Shown: piece by piece, positions 14,801 to 23,226 of the stretch
Layout: each line of letters opens with the position of its first letter
How positions within the stretch are numbered: position 1 is the stretch's first letter
Assembly: GCA_045636145.1 (NCBI GenBank)
Contig: JAZTWV010000016.1
Span: forward strand, 1 to 26,463
Direction: 5' to 3'
Length of the DNA stretch: 26,463 bases
Origin: Flemingiibacterium sp045636145
GTDB taxonomy: Bacteria; Bacillota; Clostridia; Oscillospirales; CAG-272
Program-made: the position numbers and the translations under genes
The notes under the pieces: model-generated
What the model saw: the letters and a program-made list of their open reading frames with translations, nothing else
Databases searched by the model: none
What the model was told of the DNA's origin: nothing

Positions 14801-17800
14801 GTAAACGAACCGTCTTTCTGCGCCGCCTCGATTCTGGCATCCTGCATATCAGCACCTCGTGCATGGGCACGCCTTGCCGCCGCCGCGGCTGCCGCTTTGG
14901 CTCCCTCTGCCGCTTTTCTCTCCGCTTCACGGATATCGGAATAGATTTGCGATATCTCGTCATTCAGATATCGTGTTTCCCATTCCATAGCGGCTTCAGC
15001 TTCACGCATAAGGGCTTCCTCGCGCTCCTCATGCTCACGCTGAAGCTTTTCTCTCTGCTCCTCGGAAAGTCTTGCATACTCTCGCTCATTGTATTCAAGC
15101 TGACGCATAAGGCCGTCCGCAAAGGTGCGAGGTACACGCTCAAGCTTGGCATAACCCTCAAGAATGCGGAGCATAGCCTTATCAAAATCGGATGTGCGTA
15201 CAGCTTCGGGATCAGCATCAAGTCCGTCATATCTGTCCTTTGATGTGAAATTCTTGTCTGATATGCGGTCCGCCACCTCAAGTATTTTGTTAAGCTGATC
15301 TGCCTCATTTACAATGTCCGCAGGGAACCATTCCGGATGAGCACTTGAAAGCTCACCGTACCGCACATCAACGGGAGTGCCGCGCTCTTTTGTGGTAAGC
15401 GTAACCTTACCGCGATACCGGCGCATCATTTTTCCGTATCCGCCGCGGCTGCCGAAATCCCCTCTCGCCTTTTCCGAAAGATACAGCGGCGTTTTAAGCT
15501 CCGCACGCAGTGCCTTTGCCGTTTCCGCATTGTCGGAAATCTCAATTCGCACATCCTGCATATCGCTTATAAGCTCGGCTATCTCTTTGGAGTAGTTGGT
15601 AAGCTCGTGAGCATAACGGGCATTGGTGCTTATCTTGTCGTAAATGTTTACAAGACGTGCGCCGAACTCCTTTATCTGCTTCTTTGTATGACCGCCGCCC
15701 ATGCTCTCGGATATTTCGGAGATAATTCCCTCCGCCTGCTTGGTGGACGGCACATAGTCTGGCGAAAGCTGACGGTCAGCCGCTATACGGCCGCTTATAT
15801 CCCTCTCGATAATGCGTGCCGCCTTTTCAGCCGCCTCTGCTCTGGCTTTCCATTTCGCAACATCCTCACGAAGCGCGGCATTTTCCGCAGATACGGATGA
15901 AGCGTATGCCTCCGCCGATTCTACCATCTTCTCAGCATATCTCTGCTGCTTCACAGGAGCGGCTTTAAGATACGGCGGAGCTTCACGGTCAACGACAAAG
16001 TTGCCGAAGTCATCGAAGTACCAGCCTGTCTGCTCGTATATGCTTTCCTCGGTAATATCTGTGGGGTATTGGTTCTTCTGTGCCTCTCGCATTTTCTCGT
16101 AAAGCGAAATCGCGGTAGCACGAAGCTGTGTTTCAAGCTCGTTTTGCGGTGTGGTGTTGGGGGTGGTGATGGATAAACTTTTGTCGGGGGTATTGACAGA
16201 ATCGTCGGGATGTGGTATACTGTTATCAGAGTTGGAATGTGGCGTCGAGCCTCTTATAGTAAGAGAGTTCACTTTCGCCTGTCCGACTTTTTTTATTTTT
16301 CCTTTTGTTGCATATAAGACTGTTCTTCCATCAGCTGTTTTTGCAATATCGAGTGTAATATTATATATTGCTCCGGTTTTTGCATTTATAACATTTGCGT
16401 TGCGATGCAACCATCCATTTTTATCAAACCATCCATGCGAATTTTCAGAAGTATAGTAAGGATTATTCTCTTCAGACACTTCAACTATTTCATCAATATG
16501 CACTACTGAAAGTTTACTTATGTTATCACTTGTATTATAGAGTTCTCCCAAAGCTTTATGAGATGAACCACCATTTTTTGAAACAACATCGGATTTATTT
16601 GCAAATACTAACTGTTGCGGTTTTCCATTCTCGTCAGCTATGGGCATTATAACAGGGGTATTGTTTGAACGATCTTCAACATAGCTTTTTAATTTCTGCC
16701 CCCAGTTTCTCGGCGATAATCCATCAAAGAATGACGTATCTAACAAAACAGCATTTTCAAATAAAGTACCATTATCATCTACAAAAGGTTCAATCAGCGA
16801 AAGCATCCTCTCGCCCTTGACGCCGGTCTGCTTCGCTTCCATGAGCGCGTTACCGAACATATCGCGGATGTCCTCGATTTTGCGAAGCATAAGCTGATGC
16901 TCACGGTATGTGGCATCATATTCATTGCCCCATACTTTGCGCTTTGCGAAGTCCGCAAGGTCCTCCGCAATCCTCTTCGCTATCTTGGTAAGCTTGTACC
17001 ACATACGGGTTGCGCCGTGCCGGTCAGCCTTTGCATACTCTACGATAAAGGATGTCAAATCTACCTGGCGTTCCGTTGTGTCTGCTCCCTCTCCGAAGAA
17101 GGTTTCGATTACACGGGAAACAACCTCTCTTTCAGCCTTGGCATCGGTGAATTTTTTGCCTGTCAGCTCAGGATACTTCTTTTCGTACTCTGCGTATACT
17201 TCGCTGTACAGAGTGTCCCAATCCGCAACAACACCTTTACCGGAATAGGTATCAACATACGCCTTTACCGCTTTCATAAGAGTTCTGTACCCCTCTGTAC
17301 CCTCAACCGAGTGTGCAAGCTCATGTGCTATAACCTGCGATACTATGTTTCCGCGCTTCGCGTTTATTATAATTGTGTTGTCACCGTCAAACTCACCGTT
17401 TGCAACGTAATCGTCACCTGCAAATATAATGTCTCGCCCGGTGATTTTAGACAGCGTTTCAGCTATGTAAATCTGTGCATCCGTCGCACCTGAAAGATAA
17501 CCCGTCCTTGCCGTTTCGGTCTTTGCCGATGCGGCTCTTTTTCGTGCTATCTCTTGTTCTGCTGTAGGAAGCATTCCGCCACGTTCAAACACATCCTTGG
17601 CTCTGACCTTGGGTGCTTCGGCAGGTGCATAAAGTCCGCGCTCCGCAGTAGTGCGCACACCCGTCCGCGCTTTTTCCTCCGCATCAATTTCTGCGATAAT
17701 CTTCGCGGTTTCAAGGTCTTTAATGAGGGACGATTGCACGTCGTTCTTCGGTGTAAGCTTATCCACCCAAAACTTTGTCGCCGCATCATTGCCGGTTGCC

Positions 17801-19542
17801 ATATTATATGCGCCTTTTGCTACTGAACGTACTGCATCAGGCGTAGCAGACACCAAACTCGGCGCACCTTCAAGCGCAAACGACGTAACAGCACCGAGAA
17901 GTGCGGAATATACAACCTCTTCAAAGTCGGGAGCTTCGTATGCCTTGCGAGTTACCATTGACTCAAACAACGGCTCAAGCACTGTCTGAAGTGCTTCCTC
18001 CGCGCCTTCCTTGCCCATCTCCTTAACAACGTGTCCAAGTAGATTCAGTATCTTGGGCGACTTTGCCGCGACACTGTTTATTACACTTGAAACCTTTGAA
18101 GCCGCACCGGGTGCTATCGTCTTTGCCACAGTCGATAATCCTTTGCCGCCAAGCTTGCTGATACCACCCATTAACGACTGGAGCGTCGCTTCCGATGCAC
18201 CCACAAGCAGACCGTATCCTCGCGCCTGCCACACATTTCCGCCGCGCTCGATCATCTCGTTATAGGCATTACCGCCCGAAGATATACCCTGTACCGCAAT
18301 ACCAAGAGCAGGATTTACTACAGCAGCCGCCATTGTCGGTGCCATACCTGAAATTACTTCCGCCGCATCGTTAACAACTTTATATACGCCTGTATTATCC
18401 TGCGCCATCTTACCGGACGCATAGTTAAGAGCTGATGCCGGGCGTTTTTCCTCGTTGCCGACGACGGCATCATACACGCCTTTGAAGCCCTCTCCGGTTC
18501 TTTCAAGTCCTCTCGCAATTCTGTAAAACGGTTCAATTGCGGTATTGTTATGAGCCGCCGCGGCATATCCTGCCTGTCGCTCGTTGAGTGCCTCATCAAT
18601 AACCTTGAGATATTCTTTTGCTTTTTTCTTACCGTACTTTGAGTAATAATAGTTGTATGCCTCGCGCTCACTGTCGGTCATAAGCTTATACTTGTCGCCC
18701 CATTCGGCTTCTGCAAGCTTGCCCTCCTCGTTGGGGACTATATCAAGACCAAGTCCACGAATCACGCTGTTTTCCGAAAGCGTATCAGCATCACCACTCT
18801 TGGAATAATTATTGAAATCATCCTCAAACCGTACATCGTCTGTCCACTTCTTATATTCCTGTGCGTATATTGCCGAATCGTGATACTGCTTTTTAGCTTC
18901 AAGGGACGACTTCATACCGGCAAGTCCGTCCTCATATTGGCTTATAAGCTTATCATACTCTGCCGTTTCCGAATCAAACGATGCTTTGCGGCGTCGATAT
19001 TCGCTGTCAAGCATCTCACGGTTCTCGTACTGTCCGTCATATACACCGGCGTTGTAGTTGTCAATCCATCCCTGATTGTCCGCAATATTTTTTGCAAGCT
19101 CTGTCGCCCTTGAGTATGTATTTTCAAACTCATCTATCTCTGTCTGACCTGCCACACGATCATACGAAAGAATCTTTTCATCTTCCTCTTTCGCCTTCCT
19201 GTATTCCTCCGCCTGCCGCGCCGCAAAATCGCTTGACGTTTCCGTTTTCATAGCCGCAAGCTTAGAATTAGGCTCAAACGGATTCTGTTCCGGCGTGAAC
19301 ACCTCTTTCGCAAGGCTGTGAGTTTCCTTAGAGAGCGTACCGCTCTCCATATCCTCGCGCACATGGGCATTGTACAGTGTACCGTACAGATTTTTCCTTG
19401 CCCGAGAACGCTGTAAAGCAGTACGTCCTTCCTCGCTGTTTTTCCATGCCGCAAAGCCGCCTGTTACAGGCTGGGAGGTAGGCTCGGTGTTTTCACCGAG
19501 CCCCTTTGCATCTCTTTCCTTTTTCCATTCTTCGAATCCCAT
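11842..19542 (-). CDS. Giant phage polyvalent / ejection-type virion protein (2566 aa)
   Basis: Last gene of the phage operon. ATG at 19542 is chosen because GGAGG lies eight bases upstream; a GTG three codons earlier overlaps that site. In order: GF..WK motifs near the N-terminus, charged helices, then a Gly/Ala-rich hydrophobic stretch (about 390-580) ending near GKEGAEEALQTVLEP, of the kind seen in ejected virion proteins. Next is a zincin-like domain with HELAH (740-744) and a possible third ligand Glu806. Residues about 911-1095 form an AT-richer module resembling the small LPD/BECR-type domains of polyvalent proteins. An EQTGWYFDDFGNF motif (near 1171, LPD23-like) follows, then coiled coils (about 1195-1245 and 1480-1655), a conserved-looking block with GYFPHY and GLDRYIEVATDVIYQTDN, a membrane-like C-terminal part, and PK-pentapeptide repeats (2544-2563). 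Likely roles are DNA ejection and early host take-over. Family names are from memory and tentative. Confidence 0.75.
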   Translation of the reverse strand: MGFEEWKKERDAKGLGENTEPTSQPVTGGFAAWKNSEEGRTALQRSRARKNLYGTLYNAHVREDMESGTLSKETHSLAKEVFTPEQNPFEPNSKLAAMKTETSSDFAARQAEEYRKAKEEDEKILSYDRVAGQTEIDEFENTYSRATELAKNIADNQGWIDNYNAGVYDGQYENREMLDSEYRRRKASFDSETAEYDKLISQYEDGLAGMKSSLEAKKQYHDSAIYAQEYKKWTDDVRFEDDFNNYSKSGDADTLSENSVIRGLGLDIVPNEEGKLAEAEWGDKYKLMTDSEREAYNYYYSKYGKKKAKEYLKVIDEALNERQAGYAAAAHNNTAIEPFYRIARGLERTGEGFKGVYDAVVGNEEKRPASALNYASGKMAQDNTGVYKVVNDAAEVISGMAPTMAAAVVNPALGIAVQGISSGGNAYNEMIERGGNVWQARGYGLLVGASEATLQSLMGGISKLGGKGLSTVAKTIAPGAASKVSSVINSVAAKSPKILNLLGHVVKEMGKEGAEEALQTVLEPLFESMVTRKAYEAPDFEEVVYSALLGAVTSFALEGAPSLVSATPDAVRSVAKGAYNMATGNDAATKFWVDKLTPKNDVQSSLIKDLETAKIIAEIDAEEKARTGVRTTAERGLYAPAEAPKVRAKDVFERGGMLPTAEQEIARKRAASAKTETARTGYLSGATDAQIYIAETLSKITGRDIIFAGDDYVANGEFDGDNTIIINAKRGNIVSQVIAHELAHSVEGTEGYRTLMKAVKAYVDTYSGKGVVADWDTLYSEVYAEYEKKYPELTGKKFTDAKAEREVVSRVIETFFGEGADTTERQVDLTSFIVEYAKADRHGATRMWYKLTKIAKRIAEDLADFAKRKVWGNEYDATYREHQLMLRKIEDIRDMFGNALMEAKQTGVKGERMLSLIEPFVDDNGTLFENAVLLDTSFFDGLSPRNWGQKLKSYVEDRSNNTPVIMPIADENGKPQQLVFANKSDVVSKNGGSSHKALGELYNTSDNISKLSVVHIDEIVEVSEENNPYYTSENSHGWFDKNGWLHRNANVINAKTGAIYNITLDIAKTADGRTVLYATKGKIKKVGQAKVNSLTIRGSTPHSNSDNSIPHPDDSVNTPDKSLSITTPNTTPQNELETQLRATAISLYEKMREAQKNQYPTDITEESIYEQTGWYFDDFGNFVVDREAPPYLKAAPVKQQRYAEKMVESAEAYASSVSAENAALREDVAKWKARAEAAEKAARIIERDISGRIAADRQLSPDYVPSTKQAEGIISEISESMGGGHTKKQIKEFGARLVNIYDKISTNARYAHELTNYSKEIAELISDMQDVRIEISDNAETAKALRAELKTPLYLSEKARGDFGSRGGYGKMMRRYRGKVTLTTKERGTPVDVRYGELSSAHPEWFPADIVNEADQLNKILEVADRISDKNFTSKDRYDGLDADPEAVRTSDFDKAMLRILEGYAKLERVPRTFADGLMRQLEYNEREYARLSEEQREKLQREHEEREEALMREAEAAMEWETRYLNDEISQIYSDIREAERKAAEGAKAAAAAAARRAHARGADMQDARIEAAQKDGSFTKKMTEVYARRDALENEIARIQAECRKHEHIDTESLGNKDERQYIKDLRARRDALLEDKANLEAYINKVNIRVKNIRFNTICDMIAKDGFFRGWNDKATPLAYSIQTMRRNIRDIAPKNRESELAKYIIEEILDPITSATAASTSLKNYIRGQVKALNLATKPHKGDTLSESQFVQAIGEAEDNIEALSKLEGSFIYNKYGEPMREGMTAEEWRGYLNRIIEENPGITKDKAKFEHMKESVKVFNDIYDKLYTDVNAARVRNGYAPVPYHRGYFPHYNNDTKQDSIFALMLNGFGFRQAEISEKLPTPINGMTATFRPGIRYMSNAKQRSMAGFEGDRRITGAVEGLDRYIEVATDVIYQTDNVQNLRSLATAIRYQTAAGENMKNEIKRIKDDPLLDEVEKQQRIDAIFEAAKDKSNKYALNNFVVELEEYTNLLAGKKSKRDREFEGIWGRSLYTMARRLTGNVAANAIVGNLGSALTNTIPLFDGGAVMHYHMIGGIWDTVKAMISEDGFSATSEFLTNRRGSERLIRSYKDKASDVGGFAMNFIDRFTSEVLMRARVRQNMSKAGGGMSFGAAMSEADTFISGMMGDRSKGAMPTIFGVSNPIYKAFTMYQLEVANQFGFMFKDLKDDEGKAIWLTKLAAMFLLHRLYNDLYEKLVGRRPAFDPLEMLNDLGGDLTGYKFGSIDEIFSGEFTKEVGKKNAVGAAFDFVGNIGKETPFVGGLLFDGGRIPISSMLVDTQALRAALEGAVEGDGAAKVIENLYKGLSPVLYYGGIPLAGGAVKKAVEGVNAYAKGGSYTYDAEGNRKMQYPVFTDEGAKSVGTAVKSVVFGKTSTEGGQGWIEGGFGSLSAKQTAAYEAMVKVGASQREAWNALNTVSGAGGKQIDKVRALLDVEINDKAKLILFRDIITTSGKKIAAAEESVKKPGGIDTYLEQLIDELEGDKIPEVPKVEAKEKKIPIVPKVTVPKFEAPKVNIPKFDIPTW

Positions 19543-19557
19543 AGTCGGCACCTCCGC

Positions 19558-21192
19558 TTACTTAATAAAGCCGTTTGCACGTAAATATTCGTTATAGTCA
19601 ATCAAGAACTCATCATAGGTGTCATAATCAGTAAAGATACTGTTTCTATTGCCGGCACGCTTTGCAAGCTCCCACTCTTCACGGGATATTGCCTTTCCGG
19701 CGGCGGTGATCGCGGTATAGTCGGTATTATATGCCTTTGTAAGAGCGGCATTGTCTGCTTCTATTTCTTGGTTTCTTTGGGTTGTTCTGTGTTTTTCGCT
19801 GTATGAGCCTGCATCTGATACACTCAGCAACGGGTTGGTAAGCGGAATACCGTTGCTGGCAGCATATTCGGGTACACTCTGTATAAGTATATCATTAAAC
19901 CCGGTATATCCGCTTGCAAGCAGAGATGCGATCTCATCAACCGACGGAATATCTTCAGCTCCGCCAAGCACAAGCATTGCACGAATAGTCTGCGCCTTTT
20001 GGGTGATATCATCATCTGTATCGCCACCGGTGGTTCCGCCCGAATCCTTCGCCGTCCACGCCGTCTTTACCTGCTCAACCGACATGTTAAGAAGCCGTGC
20101 AAGCTCCGTATAATCTCCCATAGACGCTTTAAGCTCCGCCATAGCTATTGCATTCTGCTGTGCCTCGGTAACAGCACTCGTCTTAAGCTGCTCTAACTGC
20201 TCCGTAAGGTACTGATTTCCAAGATACGACTCCGACGCGCTTGCCGCGTGCTGTGCATCAAGCACAGAGGTGTCAATTCCCTGCGCCTTGAGTTTCGATG
20301 TGTCGCCCACCTGTGTACCAAGTGCTATAGCATCTTCAAGCTCCTGGCGTTTCTTCTCATCATTGTAGGTGATGTTGTCAATGTGCCTGTCGTAATCAAC
20401 GCCCTCAAGAGCCGCCGCATTGTTCATGGCATCAATAAGACGCGCATATTTATCGTCATGAAGTCCCTTTGCAAAACTGCGTTCGGATGTGTAGAGGTCA
20501 TAGTCTGCATTGGTTTCGCCACGGATCGCCGCAAGAGCGTTCTGTTTCATGGTGAACTCGTCAAGCCAGCGGTCGTATGCTTTGTCGTAAAGCTCCGGTA
20601 TCTTGTCGGACAGTCCTGCCGCGTAATAGTTGCCTGCCTGCGCCGCCGCTGTCACTGCTGCAGTGGACGCTCTGCCGCCGGTGTTGGATGCCGCACTTGC
20701 AAGCGCATCCTCCGTGGCTCTCGCGCCCTCTCTGCGGTACTGCTTCGCAAAGGACTGATACACAGGATCATTCGCCTTGTCATATGTAAACGGCGTGGGA
20801 TTTGCTATAGCATCAAGCAGCTCCTCACGCTTTGATGCGTGTTTGTCATCAAAAGCATCGTATTTGAAGTCCTCGTAATCTCTCGCCGCCTCGTAATTCT
20901 TTTTGACATCGGCAGTATATCCGCTTGAAAACGAGGACGGAGACGCAACAGTAGAAAACGTCGCGCCGCTATCTCCCATAGAGTAACCCTGACCACCGCG
21001 CAATGCTTCGGTGTCGTTGTGAATCTTATTCCTCTCTGCATCCGTTGTGGCGTATTTGTAAAGCTGCTTCTTTTTGGCAATCGAATATGCCGTATCGGGG
21101 TCATTTGCAAGCTTCTTTCTCTCGTCCTCGTCCATATAAAGACCTTCCGAAGCGAGAAGATCGTCAACATCCTTCCATGTAAACGTAGCCAT
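19558..21192 (-). CDS. Phage structural protein, 544 aa, possible ejection or inner core component
   Basis: Soluble, largely helical protein with no signal peptide or membrane helix. The most conserved-looking block is residues about 136-215: YDKANDPVYQSFAKQYRREG, then ALASAASNTGG, AAQAGNYYAAGLSDKIPELYD. From memory this DP.Y..Y..QY.REG ... TGG ... Q.GNYY...L.DK.PEL pattern recurs in a widespread family of Firmicutes phage proteins of unknown function. A Gly/Thr/Asp-rich linker (about 380-395) separates a C-terminal helical part ending in YDEFLIDYNEYLRANGFIK. It lies directly before the giant protein, with 15 bases from its stop to that ATG, suggesting a shared role in the virion. The start has an AAGGA site about 11 bases upstream. 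Exact role unknown. Confidence 0.7.
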   Translation of the reverse strand: MATFTWKDVDDLLASEGLYMDEDERKKLANDPDTAYSIAKKKQLYKYATTDAERNKIHNDTEALRGGQGYSMGDSGATFSTVASPSSFSSGYTADVKKNYEAARDYEDFKYDAFDDKHASKREELLDAIANPTPFTYDKANDPVYQSFAKQYRREGARATEDALASAASNTGGRASTAAVTAAAQAGNYYAAGLSDKIPELYDKAYDRWLDEFTMKQNALAAIRGETNADYDLYTSERSFAKGLHDDKYARLIDAMNNAAALEGVDYDRHIDNITYNDEKKRQELEDAIALGTQVGDTSKLKAQGIDTSVLDAQHAASASESYLGNQYLTEQLEQLKTSAVTEAQQNAIAMAELKASMGDYTELARLLNMSVEQVKTAWTAKDSGGTTGGDTDDDITQKAQTIRAMLVLGGAEDIPSVDEIASLLASGYTGFNDILIQSVPEYAASNGIPLTNPLLSVSDAGSYSEKHRTTQRNQEIEADNAALTKAYNTDYTAITAAGKAISREEWELAKRAGNRNSIFTDYDTYDEFLIDYNEYLRANGFIK

Positions 21193-21219
21193 ATGGTGTT
21201 TTTTCCTTTCTTTTTCTAA

Positions 21220-22806
21220 TTACATTTCGCTCCCCGGCGAAAACTCTCTTGTAAGAGAGCAAAGCTTCCACTGCCCTACTCCCTCAAGCTTGATGCGGTA
21301 ATAGTCGCATCTGTGAAGCGCAACGGGGAGGTAATAGCTGTGTTTGCCGTCATCCGTAAGCGTTTTCACTTCCCTGTAAGGCTCATCGTCAAAGCTCATG
21401 CTGACTTTAACGCTTGCACCCTCGGAAAGCATTACACGAAGCTGTACCTTGCATACATACTTCTTGTCGGGACTTGATTCCGTAATATCAAAAAACTCAA
21501 GCATGGAATCAAACGCGCCCTCACGTTCCTCGCCTGCCTCTGCGTCACGGTATGAGCCGATGCGGTACATTGTGCCGTCAGACGAAAGCATCCGAAGTCC
21601 GTCATAGTATGCAAATCCCACCGCCCTGGCATCGTCCTCGCGCCACCAATCGCGGTATCTCGTGTCGTAGCAGAAAAGGCTGTATGCTCCGCTTCCTGTG
21701 TCGCGCATGGATACATAGTACCTTACCCCGTCCGATCCACCAACAGCATCACTGTAATGTACATCCCCGAATGATGCCGAGATGTTTGACGGTATGCCGC
21801 CCGTGTACACCATGATACCCACGCGGGAAAGGTAGTACAGTGCCTCGCCTGCTATAGCGAGTGAGCCTGCCGAGCCCTTCATAACGCCGAGAGATGCGCT
21901 TGCCATTGCCTTGAAGTTGGTGGGCTTGTCCCCGTAGACCTTGTATATGTGGTCCTCTTTAAAGAAAATGGCATATCCCCCATAAGAGAAGCAGGCGGTA
22001 AAGTCACCGGCACTGCCAACGTCCACGGAGAAAGAATCTGATGCAAGTCCGTCAAAGACGTTAAAGTTGAACGGATCGCCAAGCTTCGATGAATAAATGG
22101 TATCGCCTTTGCATCCCCAAAGCCTGTTTTCATTCTCGCATATAAAATCCATGTCGGGAACTGCACGGGAAATCGTAAGCGTTTGGGATTTTGCCACTGT
22201 AAAAGAGTTTTCATAGAATCCGAGGTTCTTTCTATCCTCGCTTATCTCGCGGATAATGAGAGTAGTGTTGTTTTCTTTATCGTCAGCCCCCTCGATAGTC
22301 ACCGCATCACCTACGTTAAAGGGAAACCCCGCGCCGCTCGTCACAATGCAGCATCCCTCGGCTGGCTCATCCATGTATGTACCGTCTGCAAAATTCGCAC
22401 TTCCGCTCCAGCTCGCCTCAAGAGAGCCAAATTCATGTGCAACGGTGTCGTAATACGCCTTGTCGGGGAAGATGATAAGGCGGCTTCCGAGAAACGCGAA
22501 CTGCTTCGCCCCCTCTGTCACTTCTCCCATAGGCTCATCATCCGATACCGAAGCATCGTAGAAGCCTCTGCCGGATACATAATACACACCGTCATGCCCT
22601 GCAATGCCGTATGGACTGTCTACAAGGCGCGAAATAACGCGCTCACGCCTCGTTGATGCAAGGGGGTATAAATCACCGCACATATTCTTCATGTCGTAAA
22701 TAGCCCCACCGTCGGCGGCGATACGGTGGTTGTAACCACCGAAGCCGTTCATAGAACGTTTGCGGTATCCGTCCGACACTGTCGGGATAGGATGTCGTGT
22801 ACTCAT
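21220..22806 (-). CDS. Beta-rich phage tail tube / nozzle or stabilisation-like protein (528 aa)
   Basis: Regularly spaced short beta segments run throughout (for example GIAGHDGVYYVSGRGFYD, LGSRLIIFPDKAYYD, NRLWGCKGDTIYSSKLGD, YGGYAIFFKEDHIYKVYGD, GEALYYLSRVGIMVYTGG), as in a beta-propeller. The pattern resembles short-tailed phage tail tube or nozzle proteins (T7 gp12, P22 gp10 type), and similar proteins occur in other Clostridia prophages. No enzymatic motif is visible. Its ATG overlaps the TGA of the upstream 134-residue gene by four bases (ATGA), so translation is coupled. It precedes the 544- and 2566-residue genes, which fits a tail-adaptor-plus-ejection-protein block. The fold assignment is inference from pattern only. 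Confidence 0.6.
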   Translation of the reverse strand: MSTRHPIPTVSDGYRKRSMNGFGGYNHRIAADGGAIYDMKNMCGDLYPLASTRRERVISRLVDSPYGIAGHDGVYYVSGRGFYDASVSDDEPMGEVTEGAKQFAFLGSRLIIFPDKAYYDTVAHEFGSLEASWSGSANFADGTYMDEPAEGCCIVTSGAGFPFNVGDAVTIEGADDKENNTTLIIREISEDRKNLGFYENSFTVAKSQTLTISRAVPDMDFICENENRLWGCKGDTIYSSKLGDPFNFNVFDGLASDSFSVDVGSAGDFTACFSYGGYAIFFKEDHIYKVYGDKPTNFKAMASASLGVMKGSAGSLAIAGEALYYLSRVGIMVYTGGIPSNISASFGDVHYSDAVGGSDGVRYYVSMRDTGSGAYSLFCYDTRYRDWWREDDARAVGFAYYDGLRMLSSDGTMYRIGSYRDAEAGEEREGAFDSMLEFFDITESSPDKKYVCKVQLRVMLSEGASVKVSMSFDDEPYREVKTLTDDGKHSYYLPVALHRCDYYRIKLEGVGQWKLCSLTREFSPGSEM

Positions 22807-23207
22807 GCCGACACCTCAAATGTAACAAAGCCCTCAAGGGATTCGATAACCTCCGGGGATATGCACACATCCTCCGGGAGCTTTAATACAACCGGCTCAA
22901 AAGCTTCCTCGTCTGCCACAGCGTTAAGCTCCGCCTTTAGCTTTTCAAATTCGCGGACATTCGCCGCAACCTCATCGGGCGTTTCGCCCTTGCAGTTGAA
23001 GTGTGAGCCTTTTATGATAAGCTTGCCTTTCTCGTCCCTCTCGCCGAAGCGTTCCACAAGCTTGCGTTCCTCCTCGCCGTAAAACTCCACCTTGGGAGCA
23101 ATGCGCCGCTTTAATTCCACAAGCTTATATGCTATGGCATAGGGAAATTCTTTTTTCGAAAGTGTCATAAGCGCCGTATGCGCTACTATGTATTGTATAA
23201 GTTTCAT
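22803..23207 (-). CDS. Small phage protein, DUF1617-like (134 aa)
   Basis: A 134-residue acidic protein, all-helical in the first half. Features are the N-terminus MKLIQYIVAHTALMTLSKKEFPYAIAYKL..., a Lys/Glu-rich middle with the short loop DEKGKLIIKG, and a helix of AANVREFEKLKAELNAVADE. This plan (helical small protein with a central D..G strand next to tail genes) resembles DUF1617-type phage proteins, but the match is from memory and weak. It has a good AAGGAG site eight bases upstream of ATG. Its stop overlaps the start of the 528-residue gene (ATGA), so their amounts are likely linked. A tail chaperone or small virion component is possible; function unknown. Confidence 0.55.
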   Translation of the reverse strand: MKLIQYIVAHTALMTLSKKEFPYAIAYKLVELKRRIAPKVEFYGEEERKLVERFGERDEKGKLIIKGSHFNCKGETPDEVAANVREFEKLKAELNAVADEEAFEPVVLKLPEDVCISPEVIESLEGFVTFEVSA

Positions 23208-23226
23208 TTGTGGTTCTCCTTTTTGT

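Noticed and set aside
16897..17493. Plus-strand Cys/Tyr-rich frame opposite the giant phage gene
   Set aside because: Antisense shadow; composition is typical of a reverse-strand reading and there is no ribosome binding site.
19549..19551. GTG as the start of the giant phage gene
   Set aside because: This GTG overlaps the GGAGG ribosome binding site, which is correctly spaced for the ATG at 19542.
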